Source of the DNA: Castanea sativa
Taxonomy: Eukaryota; Streptophyta; Magnoliopsida; Fagales; Fagaceae
Direction of reading: 5' to 3'
NCBI RefSeq assembly: GCF_040712315.1
Contig: NC_134013.1
Location: 74,220,001 to 74,284,000, forward strand
Length of the DNA: 64,000 nucleotides
The notes beneath the pieces are model-generated. The model was not told where the DNA came from. It ran no database searches and saw nothing but the letters and a program-made list of their open reading frames with translations. Made by a program: the position numbers and the translations under genes. Positions 57,508-64,000 of the stretch are shown here, one piece after another. The number at the start of each line of letters is the position of its first letter. The first letter of the stretch is position 1.

Positions 57508-58179
57508 TGTGGGGACACAATTTTCAGACCAAGCCCAAAATGTAAGGGATCTTGACCCAGTGAACCCAGTACAATAAATTTGTAGAGAGTGGGTCAAAGA
57601 GCTAGGCTTTAGTGCTTGAATAACAGTTAATATGGTTTTGGATGATGAGCCAACAAGAATTGAACCCGGTTTGTGCGAGAAAGTTGGTTCTCGGCATAGT
57701 CCGAGGAGCTCTGTTCTAGCGTATATTGGATGACCATGGTTACAGGAGTTGTTGAGATTGCTATAGTGCTTTCTCTTCTCTTTTTTTCATCTCCCCTTCT
57801 CTGGGATCTCTACCCTTATTTATATTACCTCTCTCCCTTCATCCTTACCCTACACGTGGACTACATGTGGACAGTTGATGGTTGTCCCATCAGCCCTCTC
57901 TAAAAGTCTTCTGGGATGGCTGTAAGGCTGCCATAATACTATTCAGAGGTCACTTCCTCATTAATGCGGTGGTAGCAGTTTTCCCTTAGATATTTTTGAG
58001 TCCTTATCCCTCTTGTACGTTCATGATACTCGTTGCTATCATTAGAACTTCTTGGAAGGTCATCCTTGATCATTAGGATTTATACTAGATTTGCGTTTGG
58101 CTTTATCCGAGGAGATAGTACTCCTCGAACTCGGACCACCCATGCTTCTCGGCCAAATCCCAAAATCCATGACCCCACA
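57508..58179 (-). repeat. 5' LTR of the young element
   Basis: 672 bp, same ends as the partner LTR, followed on the minus strand by the primer-binding-like TGGCGCCGTCTGTGGGAAG. Ends abut the tctct target duplication at 58180. Confidence 0.93.
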
Positions 58180-58192
58180 TCTCTATTAGAGC

Positions 58193-58835
58193 ATTTACAT
58201 TAGTGGATATATAATAGAAAAATGTGTCAAATTTACATATTTTTCCTCAAAAACTACCCATATAAGTGGGTGTATAAATGTATATATTTACATGTTTACT
58301 TTAGTAACTGTGTATATTTATATTGTTACTCTATCCTTTGATTTTAATCTTTTTTTCCTCTCACAACCCATTACAACACTTGATAATCCAAACAAAAATC
58401 CACCCAAAATCAACAAAAAAAATCAACTAAAACCATATAAAAACTCATCCAAAACCCAATTCAAAATCAACCCCAAACCAAACCCAACAAAAAATTTAAA
58501 TCAACTTAAAAGCGCCTTGTACACATGTCGGAGCTACTGCTGTTCCTATTGATATGGCCTCGCCCTTGTGTGAGTGTGTGTGGGGTTGGGATGAAAGAGA
58601 GAGGTAGAGAGCTAGGAGGAGCAGGAGCTGTGAGTTGAGAAAGACCCGTTTGAGATGAGAGAGAGATATATTAATGAAAATAATAATAGTAAAGAAAAAT
58701 AATTATTTAAATAAAATAGAGTGTATAATAGATGATCTAAAAAAGTAATTATGTAAAATAAAAAAAAGTAAGTTATTATATTAAAATAGATAAAATATAT
58801 TGCATGAACTAATGCAAATAGAGTATTGCTCTGAT
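58193..58835. mobile_element. non-autonomous element of the agagcattc family, ~640 bp
   Basis: It begins agagcatttacattagtgg and ends with the inverted form 'aaatagagtattgctct'. It shares with 21733-23381 and 24811-25914 the aac/cca-rich interior and a GA tract (58587-58670). The frame at 58292-58552 is low-complexity Asn/Pro/Lys and not taken as a gene. Confidence 0.6.
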
Positions 58836-58845
58836 AAGCACCAAA

Positions 58846-58951
58846 AAACGGTGTTGTTTCAACATTTGAGTGATTTTTTTTTTGAATATTTAAGCAATAT
58901 TGTATTGCTTAAATATTCAGAATATCACTCAAATACAATTTTTGGGTGTTT
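58846..58951. mobile_element. ~105-bp hairpin MITE-like repeat
   Basis: gaatatttaagcaatat (58884-58900) pairs with attgcttaaatattc (58905-58919), and 'tttgagtgat' with 'atcactcaaa' outside it. A ~35-bp stem with a tiny loop results. It sits just outside the preceding element. Confidence 0.6.
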
Positions 58952-59471
58952 AATAGAGAGATCTTGATTGAATAAATTTGAAATTTAAATGACTAAATTG
59001 TACGAAAATAAAGTTAACATCTTAAAGTGAATTTTGATCAAATTTAGAGGATGCAATTTATATTTTTGCCTTAATTAAAAAATAAAATAAAAATTTTGTA
59101 AACCATGGACTCCGAGGTTAGACCCAAACGAAATGTGACAAACTCCTACTAGTAGGATAAAATTGGGTTTGGGCTTTGGGGCTTCTTTTTTAAACCTCAT
59201 CTCTGAATATCACCTGTCCTTGAGGTCAGTTGAGATTGGGCCATATAGAAAACAAACAAACAGAAAAAAGAAAAAGAAAAAAAAAAGGATGAGAATCTGG
59301 GTGGCTCTGGCTAGCTCACCGCTAATAAACTGACTGTGGTGAGGCGGTTCGGTTCTGCTTTTGTTTTTCCGACTCTGGGTTTGTGTTGTGGAAGTGGAAC
59401 CAAGCTAGAGCCTAGAGGAAGAGGCGTAACTACGATACAGATACAGAGAGTAGAAAAAAAAAATAAAATTG

Positions 59472-61489
59472 ATGGCTTCGATTTGCCTCTCAATTCCGAG
59501 CTTCAAAACCCTAGCTATCCTATCTCCATCATACACATCTTCGACTTCATCCCCATTTTCATCTTCATCTTCTTCTTCTTCTGTGGGCCACGCGTGCTTC
59601 GTTCGCTGCAGATGCTCAATTCCAATGTTCGATTCTCAGCGCGTGGTTTCAACTCATCGTTTGAGGGCAAAGAGGCAAGTGGTCCGTATGGCTCCCGATG
59701 AAGAGAAACTCACGCGCCGTAATCCTCTCGATTTCCCCATCGTATGTCTCTCTCTCTCTCTCTCTCTTTCTCCTCCCCTTATTTGTATAGATATATGTGA
59801 AATTACTGCCAATTTTTTGTAATTCATTTATGTTTTTAGAATTAGCTAGTTCATATATATATATATATATTTGCTTCGTTGAAAACGAGGTCTGTTGAGC
59901 TATATCCTCGAAAGTTTTGTGCTTAAGAAAAGGTACATACGTGGTCTGTGTCTATGACTATGAGAGACTATCAGGTCCTTATTTGAGTGTGGGTAGGACA
60001 TGTTTGTTTGGCCTGTTTGAGAGGGAGTGGTTATCCACTGTTCTAATCTCAGCTGTTGCCCGGTGTTTGCTTCACCTTAACAGCCCTTGATGTTTATTTT
60101 ATCCGACTGTGGCGAGCTCACGAGAGTTTTAGATTATAGATAAAATGATTCTATGTCCATGCATTTTGCGGTTAACTTTTCATAACTTGCTGAGGTTGCT
60201 CGTTGTCAAGTGATGGTGGTGGTGCGCCCATCTGAAAGTGATGTTAGACTAATCACAACTTACCACCCCGCAAGTTGTGATATATATATATATATTAACA
60301 GATGGATGCCTATGAACTCTAGCTCAGATGGCATCTCCCCTTGTAAGAGTAAGGTGCAGAGTGAGGTTGAGGGTTAAAGCAGCTTAAAAAAAAAGGTTAC
60401 GAGCACAAATGGGCAGGTTGTCCAAGTCATTGGAAACAGACAAGAAAATCCAGCCTCCAAAGAATAGAAAATCAGTTTTGCTTTAGATGCATATGTCATT
60501 TTGTATCCGTTATCTTCTACCGTAATTTTCTTGCTGAATCAACATTCCACCGACTCTTTTTTCTGCTTTATTGCTTTGCTGTTCCTTCTTTTAGTCAGCA
60601 TCATTATCGAAGTATCAATTGAAGACACTGTCTCTGTAAGCACTATGCTGCTAATAAATATTCTTGGGAAAGGATATTGCTCGTGTATTGTGGTGCTCTT
60701 TGTAATTTTTTCTTAAATTTTTTTTTTTTATAAATATTGCTGCTACATTTTAGGGCCTAAATAGATCAAAAATTGAAATTTTTGAAAACTATGTGCATTG
60801 ACTTCAACCATAAGTTTGGAGTGATAATGCTGATTAGGACATCATGGTTTTGGCTTACTTGAGCATGTTTAACAAGCCTAACTTCAAATCACTTCATTTG
60901 ATTGTGCAATTTTAGATATCAGCAGATCAGCTTTCTGTTATCCCCCCCTCTTTTAGGACTTGGCTGATGAGTAAGCTTTAAAATTTTAAGTCAATCAGGA
61001 AAAATTGTTGGATGACTCTAATGTTGCTATATCTCAGTTAATACTGTATGGTCCTGCTACATCCTGAAAGTAGATGAGGTCTTCATTTTTGAAGGTTTAG
61101 TGCACATCAATTCTTAAACATAGGGGTGACTTGATGGTTTTATTTGTATGCTACCTCTCTGCTGTTGATTGAATATTGGTTCCATGAACTTCCTATAGCA
61201 AGTAATGTTCTTAGAGTTTTTTTTGCAGTTGGTCTATTTTTTACTATGAATGTTTTTTGTCTGTGGTGTTTTGATAAATAATCTATTTCAATCTACTTGG
61301 CAGGAGTGGGAGAGGCCAAAGCCAGGTCGTAGACCTGATATATTCCCCCAGTTTAGCCCTATGAAAACACCATTACCACCTCCATTGCCATATGATCCTC
61401 CAGAAGAAGATGAGGAAGAGGAAGAGAAGAAAGAGGAGGAGGAGGAAGATCCTGAAAAGGAAGAGCCAGACCAGCCTGAGAATCAGTAG
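59472..61489 (+). CDS. small plastid-targeted-type acidic protein, 2 exons, 151 aa, function unknown
   Basis: Exon 1 is 59472-59741 and exon 2 is 61304-61489. The 1562-bp GT-AG intron is in phase 0, joining NPLDFPI to EWERPKPG. The N-terminus (MASICLSIPSFKTLAILSPS followed by a Ser-rich run and VRCRC) has the Ser/Thr-rich, acid-poor look of a chloroplast transit peptide to about residue 55. The mature part reads RMAPDEEKLTRRNPLDFPIE, then WERPKPGRRPDIFPQFSPMK, then TPLPPPLPYDPP. It ends in a strongly acidic E/K/D/P tail (residues 130-151). No enzyme motif or membrane segment is seen. I believe it is a conserved plant family but cannot name it. The start is the first ATG after a short leader; a TTG-initiated frame three bases upstream is not used. 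Confidence 0.8.
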
Positions 61490-63202
61490 AACTCACTCAG
61501 TGGCAAAGTATGGGCCTTAGACCTTTTTCACAATTTTGTTTTTATTCTCTTAGTTCATGTTACCTCTTGCTTCATGTGGTGCTTATATATAGTGGATGAT
61601 AATGTAATGGTCATCCAGTTAGAATGTTGCTTAAGTGTTTTTTTTTCCCTTCTAACTTTGGGCTAAAAGGATCATGCAAAACCCTTGTTGGGACCTTTTG
61701 CAGGCTTATTTATGAAGAGTACTTTGAAATTTATTTTATTTGATGGACTTTTTAGATATATAAGAGATTGGATTGAAGGAATGATTGCTTATGATATGGG
61801 GAGTTAGGTCGACTGTTTCCTTTTTGACTTGCTTTTTTGACTTGTTTGGTACCTTCATTTTGGCTTCCCTCAACAACTTCAAAATCTAGAATTGCTTTTC
61901 ATGATAAAATTGCAAGCTAACATGGCTCTTTGGTTGCATACACTGACTTGCTTATTTAAAATAATTGTCTAGACCCTCTTTTCTGTTTAGTGGAGTAATT
62001 GCCATTCATGCCTAAGAGCATACAATGGTATGAAGACAAGTCATTTGGTCCGTGTGGCAGATGACTTCTTGTTTTCTTTGCGGCTGCAGTTTGTACAATG
62101 TGAGACACAAGTATTACCCATTTGGGGAAAAAATAACATGTAGGTTTCTGGTGAAACAAGCATAACTTGTGGTTGAGTTTTCTATTAGGAAAATAGAGAA
62201 AGGTTCAGTTTCTCTTAAGTTACGCACTTTTTAGCTTCGGTATGGCATCCTTTATTCCCTTTAAAATTTGTGCACGTGTTGCCCAGGTGCACAATGTAGG
62301 GTTAGAACTGAGCAAGAATCAATTTTTCTAGTAGAATTCGGAATTTAGGACCTCGTAATTTCACTCAAGTGTAAACATTTTCACTTGAGCAAAATCTTGG
62401 GGACAAAATTGTTATGTCAACTTTAGATGGTCATATCTCCCTCATTTATAATCAAATTGGGTCAAATTTGTGTTTTTTTTGAAACTTTGAATGTTTACTT
62501 TCCAATGAAATAGGTTACTCTCAGAAATTAATTATGATTCAAAAAATATGGGTAAAAGATCGTCAACTTCCCAACTTCGAGCAGATTGAAACTTGTCATC
62601 TTTGATAAGTTTTTGATCCAGACTTAACTTTAACGCAATTTTTGATGTGTTTTGACAATAGGGATTTGCAAACACATCATCTATGGACCTTAATAGATTA
62701 GGACTATTTTGGACGTCAAGCATTCTTGTTCAATTTTGCAAAACATTTTTATGACTGTAATATGGAAATATCTTTGTCAATAGTTTGATTCAGCCTATGG
62801 TCTTTAAGAGAATAGTTCCTACTACTTTCAGGAAGTAGATGCCCTATGCATTATTGGGATTTCACAAATTAATTTGTTTGTAATTTGTCGAGGTGAATTT
62901 TGTTTTTTGAAGACAATAATGTTGCCTTGATAATCTTATTTATTGAAAGAATCCTCTTTTTTTTAAAAGAATTTTATTAAAAAAATATGGAAAATTAGAG
63001 ATGACTATTTACTAATTGTTTAGAACTTTGAAAGATCATAACTTTGCACTTGTGCCAAAAGTTTTGTAACTCAACTGACACCTTCTGGCTTCTGTTTTAA
63101 ATCCCCCTTCTCCCTCCTCCCATTGTAACTATTGAATTTCTTTTTTTAAATGTGGGCCTTGAAGCTATTTTTCAATTATTTTTTATTCAAGTTGTCAATT
63201 CT
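61490..63202 (+). other. 3' flank of the plastid-protein gene and intergenic DNA
   Basis: The 3' UTR probably ends within a few hundred bases (tatatatagtggatgataat near 61590). No further gene is readable to 63202. The repeated word 'ttgtttggataga'-like elements only start at the window end. Confidence 0.4.
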
Positions 63203-63737
63203 AGGGCTGTCCAACCAAATCCCAATAAATTCGTCCAATTTGGAGCCAACCGATCTGAAATTGGCTTAATTCGAGCAGTGTAACGGTCGATAGTGGGTCT
63301 ATGTCAAAAACAACCAATCTTAGTGGGTTGAGTAGCGGGTTTCACTATCTGAGACTTGATCTGACCAATGTTCTTCCTCACATGCCACCATCAAGCCGCC
63401 ATTCTCCCCTTCAACACCGCTATTCTCCTTCGAAGTTGTCATTCTCACCCCTTGATGTCAGCGTTATTTCACAAATTTGGCGAGATCCCACCATATCACA
63501 GCCATATTTGGGGAGATAACAGTTAGATCCAGCGATACTTCACTAGAATTGGAAGTGTTTCCACCACGTGTCGACACCACATGCCTTTAGGCAAGACCAA
63601 TCTGGCCACCACAACAATCGGTCTTTGGCGGTCGGTGACCCATACTCCTCGTGGTTGGCAGTGGTCCTCACAATCCCAAACCCGACATGATCGGGTTGGA
63701 TGCCGAGTTAACTCCAAACCCAACCCTGGACACCCTT
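63203..63737. mobile_element. probable hAT-like non-autonomous element (agggctgtcc family)
   Basis: The left end tagggctgtccaaccaaat and the complement of the right end (aagggtgtccagggttgggt) are imperfect inverted repeats. The interior has 'cccgacatgatcgggttgga' type words. The open frames (63301-63519 and 63523-63723) fall inside it and are not protein-like. No target duplication was fixed. Confidence 0.5.
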
Positions 63738-63952
63738 AACCAATTTATTTATGTACTGCATACGCAAAGTGGATTACATGTTATAGTCATCCAAGTGGAT
63801 GTTGCTTAACTGGTTTTCACTGTTTGCGCAGAATCAACTAAAACTCCTATTGGGAACTTTTTCAGGCTATTTTTTAAAGAGTAAGCTTTGATTACGGTTC
63901 TGGTAAAATTTTCTGAGTAATTGACGCTTGTGAGAAAGAGCAAAGAAGATTA

Positions 63953-64000
63953 TGGCCTGTTTGGATAGAGGGGAGAAGGAGGGAGAGTAGAGTAGAGTTG
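63953..64000. mobile_element. start of a further MITE, cut by the window edge
   Basis: ggcctgtttggatagagggg followed by 'gagaagga' has the typical opening of 'gtttggat' MITEs and resembles the start of the nested element at 21865. Its other end is outside the window. Confidence 0.5.

Larger units (their letters stand above)
55466..58179 (-). mobile_element. young non-autonomous LTR retrotransposon, 2714 bp, intact ends
   Basis: Two LTRs of exactly 672 bp (55466-56137 and 57508-58179), each TG...CA, are flanked by a perfect 5-bp duplication tctct (55461-55465 and 58180-58184). On the minus strand the primer-binding-like TGGCGCCGTCTGTGGGAAG follows the 5' LTR (57505-57487). A polypurine-type stretch (TTTTGAGGGGCTA) precedes the 3' LTR (about 56151-56138). 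So it runs minus. I count six differences between the LTRs, all single-base. The interior is only 1370 bp: a fragment of Tat-type pol and an 81-bp tandem array. With no gag or full pol it must be moved in trans. Confidence 0.92.

Overview
The window is nuclear DNA from a dicot tree. The evidence is spliced plant genes, a cytosolic-type tRNA-Leu, abundant MITEs and decayed LTR retrotransposons. The TIR families opening 'tccgtttggatagaa' and 'gagaaatgatat..ccacaatatttt' are ones I associate with Fagaceae (oak, chestnut, beech). That placement is inference from memory and was not checked by a search.

Only five host genes are convincing. They are a class C heat-shock factor (14961-16081, minus), a kinesin-13 (34063-42587, minus, 12 coding exons), a tRNA-Leu(AAG) (50806-50886, plus), a UBC37/UBE2T-like E2 with a long C-terminal extension (51185-54421, plus, 6 exons), and a small plastid-type acidic protein (59472-61489, plus, 2 exons). 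They serve unrelated functions: stress transcription, microtubule dynamics, translation, ubiquitination and a plastid protein. There is no operon-like logic.

Layout. 1-6240: an Athila-type Ty3/gypsy remnant (plus) meets a Tat-type Ty3/gypsy remnant (minus) tail to tail near base 2075. 6240-14900: AT-rich intergenic DNA with several foldback or TIR elements. 14961-16081: HSFC1. 16500-33460: a long gene-free stretch of non-autonomous DNA transposons, SINE-like pieces, microsatellites and tandem duplications. 34063-42587: kinesin-13, whose 4.3-kb intron 2 holds a Ty1/copia ruin, a solo LTR inside it, and a 301-bp Helitron-like insertion. 43450-44232: two related hAT-like MITEs. 45835-49490: a decayed PIF/Harbinger transposon (transposase plus Myb/SANT-type ORF1), followed by a LINE RNase H fragment. 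50806-54421: tRNA and E2. 55466-58179: a young, structurally intact, non-autonomous LTR retrotransposon with a perfect 5-bp target duplication and an internal 81-bp tandem array. 59472-61489: plastid protein. 63200 to the end: further non-autonomous elements, one cut by the window edge.

Most notable observations: (i) six or more micro-insertions made only of a short tail ending in poly(A), each flanked by an 8-18 bp duplication; (ii) a mini-Helitron with all terminal hallmarks; (iii) the young LTR element; (iv) an E2 whose extension carries KLSL repeats, a KEN motif, a SUMO-interaction-like motif and a basic tail; (v) a GC-AG intron inside the kinesin P-loop and a frame-breaking 40-bp cryptic exon. 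I found no CRISPR array, operon or clearly undescribed multi-gene system.
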